From: Porphyromonadaceae bacterium
GTDB taxonomy: Bacteria; Bacteroidota; Bacteroidia; Bacteroidales; Dysgonomonadaceae
Length of the DNA: 5,815 nucleotides
Reading direction: 5' to 3'
Assembly: GCA_003517675.1 (NCBI GenBank)
Contig: DPAC01000001.1
Coordinates: 1 to 5,815 of the forward strand
Both the position numbers and the translations under genes were made by a program. The notes beneath the pieces were generated by a model. That model was not told the origin of the DNA and searched no databases. It saw nothing but the letters and a program-made list of their open reading frames with translations. Below are positions 1-5,815 of this stretch, in pieces. Position 1 is the stretch's first letter. Each line of letters starts with the position of its first letter.

Positions 1-900
1 AAAGAACTCGGCACCTATTTTTATATCTATTCGGGGGGTGAACCACTGATCAGAAAAAAAGATATTATCCGGCTGTGCGAAAAATATAACGATTGCATGT
101 TTCTTGCTTTTACGAACGGAACGCTCATTGACGAAGCTTTTGCCAATGAAATGTTGCGTGTTAAAAACTTTATACCGGCCATCAGCCTGGAAGGTTTTGA
201 AAAGGAAACTGACTCCCGCCGTGGAGAAGGGACCTATCAAGCAGTTGAAAAAGCGATGGATATCCTTCACGACAAGAAGTTGTTATTCGGTATCTCATGT
301 ACTTATACCCGCACCAATACGGAAGTGATTGGCAGTGAGAAATATTTTGATTTTATGGTCGGCAAAGGGGCAATGTTTGCCTGGTTCTTTACCTACATGC
401 CGGTTGGCGTGAATGCTGCCCCCGAGTTGATGGCAACACCGGAACAGAGAAAATACATGTATCACCAGATTCGCAAATTCAGAAAAAGTAAACCTCTTTT
501 TACCATGGACTTCTGGAATGACGGCGAATATGTGAACGGTTGTATCGCGGGCGGACGAAACTATCTGCATATCAATGCAAATGGCGATATAGAACCGTGT
601 GCATTTATTCATTATTCAGATTCAAATATTCATGAAAAAACCCTATTGGAAGCATATCAATCTCCTTTGTTTATGCAATATAAACAGAATCAACCGTTTA
701 GTGAAAATATGCTGCGCCCCTGTCCTTTGCTGGATCACGAATACAAACTGGCTGAAATGGTTGATAAAACAACAGCAAAATCAACCGATCTGGAACATCC
801 GGAAGATGTGCAGGATCTTTGTGCAAAGACTGTTCATGCAGCAAGAAACTGGAAACCGGTTGCAGATGAATTGTGGAGACAAGCGCCTGCATCAAACTAA
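1..900 (+). CDS. Radical SAM protein with SPASM-like C-terminal cysteines (5' end missing)
   Basis: The reading frame is open from base 1 to a TAA at 898-900, so the ATG at 97 is internal and the true start lies upstream. Of the 299 visible residues, YSGGEPL (10-16) is the GGEP motif that contacts SAM in radical SAM enzymes; the CxxxCxxC loop for the 4Fe-4S cluster should lie just before the edge and is not seen. The C-terminal part carries GCIAGGRNYLHINANGDIEPC (Cys181, Cys200) and RPCPLLDHE (Cys241), the pattern of a SPASM/twitch domain holding auxiliary Fe-S clusters; another Cys is at 273. Such proteins are cytoplasmic and oxygen-sensitive and often modify peptides or assemble cofactors, but no substrate can be named here. 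No peptide precursor gene is visible downstream. The gene is more AT-rich than maeB. Family assignment is strong; function is open. Confidence 0.88.
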   Translation, partial: KELGTYFYIYSGGEPLIRKKDIIRLCEKYNDCMFLAFTNGTLIDEAFANEMLRVKNFIPAISLEGFEKETDSRRGEGTYQAVEKAMDILHDKKLLFGISCTYTRTNTEVIGSEKYFDFMVGKGAMFAWFFTYMPVGVNAAPELMATPEQRKYMYHQIRKFRKSKPLFTMDFWNDGEYVNGCIAGGRNYLHINANGDIEPCAFIHYSDSNIHEKTLLEAYQSPLFMQYKQNQPFSENMLRPCPLLDHEYKLAEMVDKTTAKSTDLEHPEDVQDLCAKTVHAARNWKPVADELWRQAPASN

Positions 901-926
901 ACTTGAGGGCAAAAAAAACAATATTC

Positions 927-951
927 AGGACTGTTTCTTTCAGACTTTTTT
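927..951 (+). terminator. Possible weak intrinsic terminator after the radical SAM gene
   Basis: Bases 931-933 (CTG) pair with 941-943 (CAG) around a 7-base loop. After an A-A mismatch, 927-929 can pair with 945-947. Six T follow at 946-951, and a second run of eight T lies at 955-963 region. An A-tract at 911-918 could pair with that second run. The stem is short and imperfect, so this is only a candidate end for the upstream transcript. Confidence 0.3.
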
Positions 952-960
952 GTGATTTTT

Positions 961-992
961 TTTACTCAATTCGGAATGATTGGCTATATTTA
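961..992 (+). promoter_or_regulatory. Weak Bacteroidetes-type promoter candidate for the lipoprotein-DUF2461 pair
   Basis: TATATTTA at 985-992 matches the Bacteroides -7 consensus TAnnTTTG except at the last base. TTTA at 961-964 lies 20 bases upstream, at the spacing expected for the -33 TTTG element. Both boxes are imperfect in AT-rich DNA, so chance is a real possibility. If used, it would give a leader of about 115 bases containing the hairpins at 1024-1089. Confidence 0.3.
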
Positions 993-1023
993 CCGGTTCA
1001 AACAGGGTATCTGATACAACACG

Positions 1024-1089
1024 CTCCCGCTCCCTTCGGAGTGTGGGGTAAATTGCACCCTATGAAGGATGAATGGGAGGATTCCCGGG
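1024..1089 (+). promoter_or_regulatory. Structured GC-rich leader with mutually exclusive hairpins
   Basis: Between the T-rich stretch and the lipoprotein start the DNA turns GC-rich and can fold. Hairpin A pairs 1024-1033 with 1038-1047 around the loop CTTC, with one mismatch and two G-U pairs. Hairpin B pairs GGGT (1046-1049) with ACCC (1057-1060). Both need 1046-1047, so they cannot coexist. A third small stem pairs GGGA (1075-1078) with TCCC (1083-1086), and GGGAG at 1075-1079 could instead pair with CTCCC at 1024-1028 or 1030-1034. No T-run follows hairpin A, so it does not look like a plain terminator. I do not recognise a known riboswitch class. Pairings were found by eye. Confidence 0.3.
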
Positions 1090-1112
1090 TAGTTATATTA
1101 AAAAAAAACTGT

Positions 1113-1544
1113 ATGAACAGAACCAGATTCTTTCGCCAGCTACTTGTATTGTCTGTAACGCTTCTTCTGTTTGCTGACTGCGCCGGGAACAGAAACAAAC
1201 CGATGAATGTGGATGAGCTGCTGTTGAATGCAGATTCACTGGCCGGTATGACCGTAATAGTAGAAGGCCTCTGCACCCATGTATGCACCAAAGGTGGCAT
1301 GAAACTTTTTTTGCAGGGAACAGATAAAGCTCAAACCCTGCGTGCCGAGTCGGACGCTACCCTGGGTAAATTTGACCCCGCCAGTGTGGACAAGATGGTG
1401 CGGGTACGCGGAAAATTGGTGGAAGAACAGATCAGTGACAACAGCCTGGCCTCCCATGGGGAAGACGGGAAAGGTTGTGAAACGGAACAGGCAGCAGAGA
1501 AGATATACTATATTGCTGCAACATCATATCAGACGATCGATTGA
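1113..1544 (+). CDS. Small exported protein, probable lipoprotein, with OB-fold-like core
   Basis: A 143-residue protein. The basic N-terminus (MNRTRFFRQ) is followed by a hydrophobic segment (10-21) ending at Cys23, the pattern of a lipoprotein signal peptide. The lipobox is FADC, and Asp at -1 is unusual, so cleavage by signal peptidase I instead is possible. Residues 44-102 read as beta strands (MTVIVEGLCTHVC, MKLFLQG, MVRVRGKLVE) that resemble the OB-fold-like envelope proteins of the DUF4920 kind. The CTHVC motif (Cys54, Cys58) and GKGCETE (Cys122) could bind a metal or form disulfides; that is inference. ATG 1113 is chosen because it places the signal peptide at the N-terminus and follows an A-rich stretch; an in-frame ATG at 1062 would add 17 charged residues, and the frame further upstream runs into the radical SAM gene. 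The stop abuts the next start (TGAATG). Precise family not recognised. Confidence 0.75.
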   Translation: MNRTRFFRQLLVLSVTLLLFADCAGNRNKPMNVDELLLNADSLAGMTVIVEGLCTHVCTKGGMKLFLQGTDKAQTLRAESDATLGKFDPASVDKMVRVRGKLVEEQISDNSLASHGEDGKGCETEQAAEKIYYIAATSYQTID

Positions 1545-2234
1545 ATGGAAGCACCCAAAGAATTCACCGGCTTCACCCCCCAAACTATTCTGTTCCTGAA
1601 AGAATTAAAGGCAAACAACAATCGCGAATGGTTCAATGAGCACAAGCAGGTGTATCAGGAAGCATTGCTGCAACCCTTCCAGTCACTGGCAGCCATGCTT
1701 ACACCCGCCATGTACAACATTGATCCGCAGTTTGACCTGCGGCCTTCGAAGATGCTGTCGCGGATTTATCGTGATATCCGCTTTTCACCCAACAAAGATC
1801 CCTATAAGTCCTCCATGTGGCTCAATTTTCAGCAGGTTGCCACCCACTGGGAAAACTTTCCCGGGTACTTTGCCGAGCTCAATACCGAACATTTTATGCT
1901 CGGCATGGGATTGTTTATGCCAAAACGAAAGATCATGGATTATTTCCGGGAAGAGATCGACTACAGTCGCGATTCATTCAAAGAGATGGCCGAAAAGGCG
2001 CTCACTGCCGGCTTTGAGGTGGCCGGCGATGTGTATAAGCGCCCTATCCCCAATACCTTACCCGGGTTCTATCAACCCTGGATACAGCGAAAAAACGTGT
2101 ATGTAATCAAAACAATTCCGCTTTCGGATGAACGAATCTACAGTGCAGCCATCGCACTGCAACTGATGGATGACTTTTCTCAAATAGCCGGTCTCTATCA
2201 CTTTATGAAGGAGGTCGTGAAGGAAGCGCCATAA
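1545..2234 (+). CDS. DUF2461 / TIGR02453 family protein
   Basis: A complete 229-residue protein, about the usual length for this family. Family signatures are visible: the N-terminal FLKELKANNNREWFNEHKQ (17-35), the central SRIYRDIRFSPNKDPYK (72-88), which is the most conserved block, and a C-terminal NVYVIKTIP (184-192) with LYHFMKEVV (217-225). There is no signal peptide or membrane segment, so it is probably cytoplasmic. The family is widespread in bacteria and also occurs in fungi, and no biochemical activity is firmly established; I do not assign one. The start codon directly follows the TGA of the lipoprotein gene with no gap, which implies co-transcription and probably re-initiation by the same ribosomes. 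The gene ends 72 bases before maeB, which has its own promoter. Family call is secure. Confidence 0.9.
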   Translation: MEAPKEFTGFTPQTILFLKELKANNNREWFNEHKQVYQEALLQPFQSLAAMLTPAMYNIDPQFDLRPSKMLSRIYRDIRFSPNKDPYKSSMWLNFQQVATHWENFPGYFAELNTEHFMLGMGLFMPKRKIMDYFREEIDYSRDSFKEMAEKALTAGFEVAGDVYKRPIPNTLPGFYQPWIQRKNVYVIKTIPLSDERIYSAAIALQLMDDFSQIAGLYHFMKEVVKEAP

Positions 2235-2268
2235 AAATTATCATCTGTCGCATTTATTTTATAATTTT
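2234..2268 (+). repeat. Perfect 8-bp inverted repeat at the end of the DUF2461 gene
   Basis: AAAATTAT at 2234-2241 is exactly complementary to ATAATTTT at 2261-2268, with 19 bases between. The left arm overlaps the last base of the DUF2461 stop codon and the right arm overlaps the maeB -7 box. It could form an AT-only stem ending in four T, a poor terminator, or act as a protein-binding dyad. AT-rich sequence makes a chance match plausible. Confidence 0.35.
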
Positions 2269-2269
2269 G
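2238..2269 (+). promoter_or_regulatory. maeB promoter (Bacteroidetes -33/-7 type)
   Basis: TAATTTTG at 2262-2269 is an exact match to the Bacteroides -7 consensus TAnnTTTG. TTAT at 2238-2241, 20 bases upstream, is a half match to the -33 TTTG. The expected transcription start is near 2274-2276, giving a leader of roughly 30 bases before the ATG at 2307. Position, spacing and the exact -7 box support the call; the -33 element is weak, which fits a promoter needing an activator. Confidence 0.6.
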
Positions 2270-2294
2270 TGCAAATTATTATTGATCCTGCACA
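2268..2294 (+). promoter_or_regulatory. Possible operator dyad over the maeB transcription start
   Basis: TGTGCA (2268-2273) and TGCACA (2289-2294) form a perfect 6-bp inverted repeat with 15 bases between. The left arm overlaps the end of the -7 box and the right arm falls in the early leader. If the start site is near 2275 the left arm is not transcribed, so a DNA-binding dimer site is likelier than an RNA hairpin. The regulator is unknown. Confidence 0.3.
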
Positions 2295-2306
2295 GTTAAC
2301 ATCAAA

Positions 2307-4610
2307 ATGGCAAATAACAAACTACGTGACGATGCCCTTGCTTATCATTCGCAGGGGCGTCCCGGAAAAATTGAAGTCGTTCCCACCAAACCTTACAGTT
2401 CTCAGCGCGACCTCTCCCTCGCTTACTCTCCAGGGGTGGCATCACCCTGTCTGGAAATAGAAAAAGATGCGCAGGCGGCCTACGATTACACATCGAAAGG
2501 CAATCTGGTGGCGGTAATCTCCAATGGCACCGCCGTATTGGGGTTGGGCGATATCGGAGCGCTGGCAGGGAAACCGGTCATGGAAGGCAAAGGGCTGCTC
2601 TTCAAGATTTTTGCCGGTATCGATGTGTTCGATATCGAAGTAAATGAAAAAGATCCGGAAAAGTTCATCCAGATAGTGAAAGCGATTGCGCCCACTTTTG
2701 GCGGCATCAACCTGGAAGACATCAAAGCGCCGGAGTGTTTTGAGATTGAAGAACGCCTCAGGAGCGAGCTCGATATTCCCATCATGCACGACGACCAACA
2801 CGGTACAGCCATTATTTCATCCTGCGGGCTGCTCAATGCACTGGAGCTGACCGGCAAGAAGATCGAGGATGTCCGCATCGTGGTGAATGGTGCCGGTGCC
2901 GCGGCCAACTCCTGCACAAAGCTGTACATCGCCCTGGGTGCCAACCCCGCAAATATTGTGATGGTGGATTCGAAAGGCGTCATCAACAATGCGCGGACCG
3001 ACCTGAACGACCGCAAAAAACCCTTCGCCACAAGCAGAAGCATCACCACACTCGAAGAGGCAGTCAGGGATGCCGATGTATTTCTTGGACTCTCTGTGGC
3101 CGATGTGCTCACACCAGAGATGTTGCGTTCCATGAATGACAATCCGATTGTTTTTGCTTTGGCCAACCCTAATCCCGAAATTACCTACGAACTGGCCATG
3201 ACATCGCGGGAAGATATCATCTTTGCGACAGGCCGTTCTGACTATCCCAACCAGATCAACAATGTGCTTGGATTCCCCTATATTTTTCGTGGCGCTTTGG
3301 ATGTACAGGCCACCTGCATCAACGAAGAGATGAAGATAGCCACGGTCTACGCCCTGGCAGAGCTGACAAAGAAACCGGTTCCCGATGTAGTGAATGCGGC
3401 ATACAGCGTAAAAAAACTGCGCTTCGGCAAAGACTATATCATTCCCAAGCCGCTCGATCCGCGACTGCTCACCACGGTAGCTCCCGCGGTAGCCAAAGCA
3501 GCCATGGCGTCGGGTGTGGCACGCAAGCCTATTACCGACTGGGAAGAATATGATCACAAGCTGCGCGACCTGATGGGGCTCGACAACAAGATGATCCGTC
3601 GTCTCTTCGAGATGGCGCGCCAGAACCCCAAGCGGGTGGTCTTCTCGGAGACCAACCACCTGAGCATGCTCAAAGCTGCTGAGACAGCTTATGCAGAAGG
3701 CATCTGCCGCCCCATCCTGTTGGGTAACGAGGAAAAAATTGCCAATGTTGCCCGTGAGAACCAGATCAGCCTGGAAGGAATGGAGATTGTAAACCTGCGT
3801 CACGACCGGGAGGAGGAGCGGCGCATGCGCTACGCGACGATCCTTACCGAAAAAAGAAACCGCCAGGGAATGACTTTCGAAGAAGCTTTTGAGAAGATGT
3901 TCGAACGCAACTATTTTGGCATGATGATGGTAGAAACGGGCGAAGCCGATGCCATGATTACCGGCGTATTCAGCAAGTATGCCGACACCACCGCTATCGC
4001 CAAAGAGGTGATTGGCATCCGCCACGGCCTGAATCATATCGGCGCCATGCACATCGTGAACACAAAAAAGGGAATGCTCTTTCTTGCCGACACACTTTTC
4101 AACCGTCATCCCGATACCGAAGCATTGATCGATATTGCCCGGCTGGCCAATGCTACCGTAAAATTCTTCAACTACGAACCGGTGATTGCCATGATCTCCT
4201 ATTCCAACTTCGGGGCCGACACGGAAGGGAGCCCGGCCAGCGTACACCAGGTAGTGGAAACACTGCACGAACGCTATCCCGAGATGGTGGTCGACGGTGA
4301 GATGCAGGTCGACTATGCATTGAACAAAGAGCTGCGCGACAAGAAATATCCGTTTACCCGCCTGAGGGATAAAGAGGTAAACACCTTGGTATTCCCCAAC
4401 CTCAGCTCAGCCAACGCCTCCTACAAGCTGCTGAAAGAGATTGGCCTGAACGATATCATCGGCCCCATTCAAATGGGACTGAACAAGCCGGTCCATATCC
4501 TTGATGTGGAGACCCCGGTACGGGATATCGTGAACGTGGTGGCCGTAGCGGTGATCGATGCGATCGTGGAAGAAAACATCCGGTTGAATAACCTGACAAG
4601 GATTGTCTGA
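2307..4610 (+). CDS. maeB: NADP-dependent malic enzyme, MaeB type, with phosphotransacetylase-like C-terminal domain
   Basis: Complete, 767 residues, close to E. coli MaeB (about 760). It oxidatively decarboxylates malate to pyruvate and CO2 in the cytoplasm, usually supplying NADPH. Malic N-domain (about 15-150): SLAYSPGVA with catalytic Tyr40, GLGDIGALAGKPVMEGK with Lys95, LEDIKAPE with metal ligands Glu137/Asp138. NAD(P)-binding domain (about 160-400): MHDDQHGTA (Asp162/Asp163), GAGAAA at 195-200, ALANPNPE (284-291), NQINNVLGFP (315-324). PTA-like domain (about 427-760): RRLFEMARQNPKRVVF, ITGVFSKYADT, VDGEMQVDYALN, VFPNLSSANASYKL. The Ser-Arg of the active-PTA motif is absent (ILDVETPVRDIV instead), so this domain is probably regulatory, as known for MaeB, where acetyl-CoA inhibits. 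NADP preference is taken from the family, not proven here. Start: ATG after an A-rich stretch, about 30 bases behind a good promoter. Confidence 0.96.
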   Translation: MANNKLRDDALAYHSQGRPGKIEVVPTKPYSSQRDLSLAYSPGVASPCLEIEKDAQAAYDYTSKGNLVAVISNGTAVLGLGDIGALAGKPVMEGKGLLFKIFAGIDVFDIEVNEKDPEKFIQIVKAIAPTFGGINLEDIKAPECFEIEERLRSELDIPIMHDDQHGTAIISSCGLLNALELTGKKIEDVRIVVNGAGAAANSCTKLYIALGANPANIVMVDSKGVINNARTDLNDRKKPFATSRSITTLEEAVRDADVFLGLSVADVLTPEMLRSMNDNPIVFALANPNPEITYELAMTSREDIIFATGRSDYPNQINNVLGFPYIFRGALDVQATCINEEMKIATVYALAELTKKPVPDVVNAAYSVKKLRFGKDYIIPKPLDPRLLTTVAPAVAKAAMASGVARKPITDWEEYDHKLRDLMGLDNKMIRRLFEMARQNPKRVVFSETNHLSMLKAAETAYAEGICRPILLGNEEKIANVARENQISLEGMEIVNLRHDREEERRMRYATILTEKRNRQGMTFEEAFEKMFERNYFGMMMVETGEADAMITGVFSKYADTTAIAKEVIGIRHGLNHIGAMHIVNTKKGMLFLADTLFNRHPDTEALIDIARLANATVKFFNYEPVIAMISYSNFGADTEGSPASVHQVVETLHERYPEMVVDGEMQVDYALNKELRDKKYPFTRLRDKEVNTLVFPNLSSANASYKLLKEIGLNDIIGPIQMGLNKPVHILDVETPVRDIVNVVAVAVIDAIVEENIRLNNLTRIV

Positions 4611-4650
4611 TTTTACGTGATCAATTACCGTCCATCCGGCAGGTTAAGAG

Positions 4651-4685
4651 AAACAAACACCAAACAAACCAAAATAAAATAGACA
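4651..4685 (+). promoter_or_regulatory. G-free A/C-rich translation leader of trpB2
   Basis: Bases 4651-4681 contain no G and only two T, and include AAACAAAC twice (4651-4658 and 4662-4669). Such unstructured A-rich leaders without a Shine-Dalgarno motif are typical of strongly translated Bacteroidetes genes and support the ATG at 4686. In the whole spacer 4611-4685 I see no -7 box and no terminator hairpin, which leaves read-through from maeB possible. Confidence 0.45.
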
Positions 4686-5815
4686 ATGGAAAAAAGAAAA
4701 AAATTCATGCTTTCGGAGACCGATATTCCCACACAGTGGTACAATATCATCGCAGAGATGAAAAACAAACCGCAGCCCATGCTGAACCCGCAGACCAAAG
4801 AGCCGATTAAGGCGGAAGACCTTTTCCCTTTGTTTGCCGAAGAGCTGTCGCGTCAGGAAGTCAATCAGACCGACCCGTGGATCGATATCCCCGAAGCGGT
4901 GAGGGAGAAGTACAAAATCTACCGTCCTACCCCGCTGGTACGTGCCACCGAACTCGAGAAAGCGCTCAACACACCGGCACATATCTACTTCAAGAATGAG
5001 AGTGTGAGCCCTGTGGGATCGCACAAGCTCAACTCGGCATTGCCGCAGGCCTACTATAACAAAATAGACGGAACAACCAATATCACCACCGAGACGGGAG
5101 CAGGTCAATGGGGTACCGCCCTGGCCTTTGCCGCAAAAACATTCGGCCTGGAGCTCGCAGTATATATGGTAAAGATCAGCTATGAGCAGAAACCTTACCG
5201 CCGTTCACTGATGCAGACCTGGGGAGCTCAGGTGATCGCTTCCCCCAGCATGTCCACCAAAGCCGGACGGAAGATCATCACCGACCACCCGAATTATCAG
5301 GGCAGCCTGGGTACTGCCATCTCCGAAGCCATTGAACTGGCCACTCAGACGCCCAACTGCAAATATGCCCTGGGAAGCGTACTGAACCACGTGGCCTTGC
5401 ACCAGACCATTATCGGGCTGGAAGCGGAAAAGCAGATGGAGATGGCGGAAGAGTATCCCGATGTGGTGATCGGATGCTTTGGCGGAGGATCCAACTTTTC
5501 GGGCATCTCTTTTCCCTTCCTGCGTCACACGATGACAGGAGAAAAGCAAACCCGTTTTGTGGCTGCCGAGCCGGCATCGTGCCCCAAGCTTACGCGCGGC
5601 AGGTTCCAGTACGACTTTGGCGATGAAACCGGCTACACCCCCCTCATCCCCATGTATACGCTGGGACACAGATTTGCACCGGCCAACATCCATGCAGGGG
5701 GACTCCGCTATCACGGTGCCGGAAGCATTGTGAGCCAACTGCTCAGAGACGGGCTTGTGGAAGCAACCGCCATCAAGCAGTTGGAGACCTTTGAAGCAGG
5801 CATACTCTTTGCCCA
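4686..5815 (+). CDS. trpB: TrpB2-type tryptophan synthase beta chain, PLP-dependent (3' end missing)
   Basis: The frame opens at ATG 4686 and runs 376 codons to the window edge without a stop; TrpB2 proteins are about 450 residues, so roughly 75-80 are missing. The enzyme joins indole and serine to make tryptophan. Seen: the long N-terminal extension typical of TrpB2 (1-78, with FMLSETDIPTQWYN), YRPTPLVRA (79-87), NESVSPVGSHKLNSA with the PLP lysine Lys114, ETGAGQWG (136-143) with catalytic Glu136, YEQKPYRRSLMQTWGAQV (166-183) and the phosphate-binding GGGSN (266-270). Trp in ETGAGQWG, where TrpB1 has His, marks the TrpB2 class (TIGR01415). No trpA is in view; the neighbour is maeB. TrpB2 usually does not pair tightly with TrpA and may act as an indole-salvage enzyme or serine deaminase; which role applies here is inference. 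ATG is preceded by an A-rich leader. Confidence 0.94.
   Translation, partial: MEKRKKFMLSETDIPTQWYNIIAEMKNKPQPMLNPQTKEPIKAEDLFPLFAEELSRQEVNQTDPWIDIPEAVREKYKIYRPTPLVRATELEKALNTPAHIYFKNESVSPVGSHKLNSALPQAYYNKIDGTTNITTETGAGQWGTALAFAAKTFGLELAVYMVKISYEQKPYRRSLMQTWGAQVIASPSMSTKAGRKIITDHPNYQGSLGTAISEAIELATQTPNCKYALGSVLNHVALHQTIIGLEAEKQMEMAEEYPDVVIGCFGGGSNFSGISFPFLRHTMTGEKQTRFVAAEPASCPKLTRGRFQYDFGDETGYTPLIPMYTLGHRFAPANIHAGGLRYHGAGSIVSQLLRDGLVEATAIKQLETFEAGILFA

Noticed and set aside
599..955. Plus-strand frame overlapping the end of the radical SAM gene
   Set aside because: It is a frame shadow. The overlapped frame holds the SPASM-like cysteine motifs.
990..1012. GGTTCAAAC resembling a tRNA T-loop
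   Set aside because: The flanking bases do not form a five-pair T-stem, and no acceptor, D or anticodon arms can be found upstream.
1024..1089. A known riboswitch (TPP or cobalamin) in the lipoprotein leader
   Set aside because: The conserved boxes of those classes, such as the TPP CTGAGA core and the B12 box, are absent.
873..1112. 80-codon upstream extension of the lipoprotein frame
   Set aside because: It would overlap the radical SAM gene and bury the signal peptide inside the protein. The extra residues show no domain.
2442..3166. Two further minus-strand open frames over the 5' half of maeB
   Set aside because: Both are antisense shadows of maeB, with no family resemblance and no start context.
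2817..4268. 483-codon open frame on the minus strand, opposite maeB
   Set aside because: It lies wholly inside a well-supported maeB with intact catalytic motifs. Its translation is rich in His, Cys and Gly with no recognisable domain, as expected for the complement of a codon-biased gene.
4611..4685. Promoter or terminator between maeB and trpB2
   Set aside because: No TAnnTTTG-like box and no GC stem with T-run could be found in this spacer.
4644..5738. Minus-strand open frames opposite trpB2
   Set aside because: The plus strand encodes TrpB2 with the PLP lysine and phosphate loop intact; the antisense frames have no domain signal.

Overview
The window looks like a piece of a Bacteroidetes chromosome, most likely from the order Bacteroidales. 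Three things suggest this. The start codons are preceded by A-rich stretches without Shine-Dalgarno motifs. A perfect TAnnTTTG -7 box lies upstream of the malic enzyme gene. The protein set is also familiar from anaerobic Bacteroidales: an MaeB-type malic enzyme, a TrpB2-type tryptophan synthase beta chain, and a DUF2461 protein next to a small lipoprotein. The genus-level origin cannot be settled from this sequence.

Layout, all genes on the + strand: (1) 1-900, the C-terminal part of a radical SAM/SPASM-type protein cut by the left edge; (2) 901-1112, a T-rich possible terminator, a weak promoter-like element and a GC-rich leader that can fold into competing hairpins; (3) 1113-1544, a small exported protein (probable lipoprotein) with an OB-fold-like core and a CxxxC motif, whose stop codon directly abuts (4) 1545-2234, a DUF2461 protein; (5) 2235-2306, a promoter region with two inverted repeats; (6) 2307-4610, a full-length malic enzyme fused to a phosphotransacetylase-like domain (MaeB); (7) 4611-4685, a short spacer ending in a G-free, A/C-rich leader; (8) 4686-5815, a TrpB2-type PLP enzyme cut by the right edge.

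The lipoprotein and DUF2461 genes form a tight pair that is probably translationally coupled. maeB has its own promoter. trpB2 may be read from the maeB transcript, because neither a terminator nor a clear promoter is visible between them. MaeB makes pyruvate from malate and TrpB2 uses serine, so both touch three-carbon/amino-acid metabolism, but nothing in the sequence proves a functional link. The first gene is visibly more AT-rich than maeB and trpB2. Overall this is largely core-metabolism sequence. I see no mobile element, CRISPR array, RNA gene or clear new system. The most unusual parts are the structured leader before the lipoprotein, the lipoprotein-DUF2461 pair, and the dyad at the maeB promoter.
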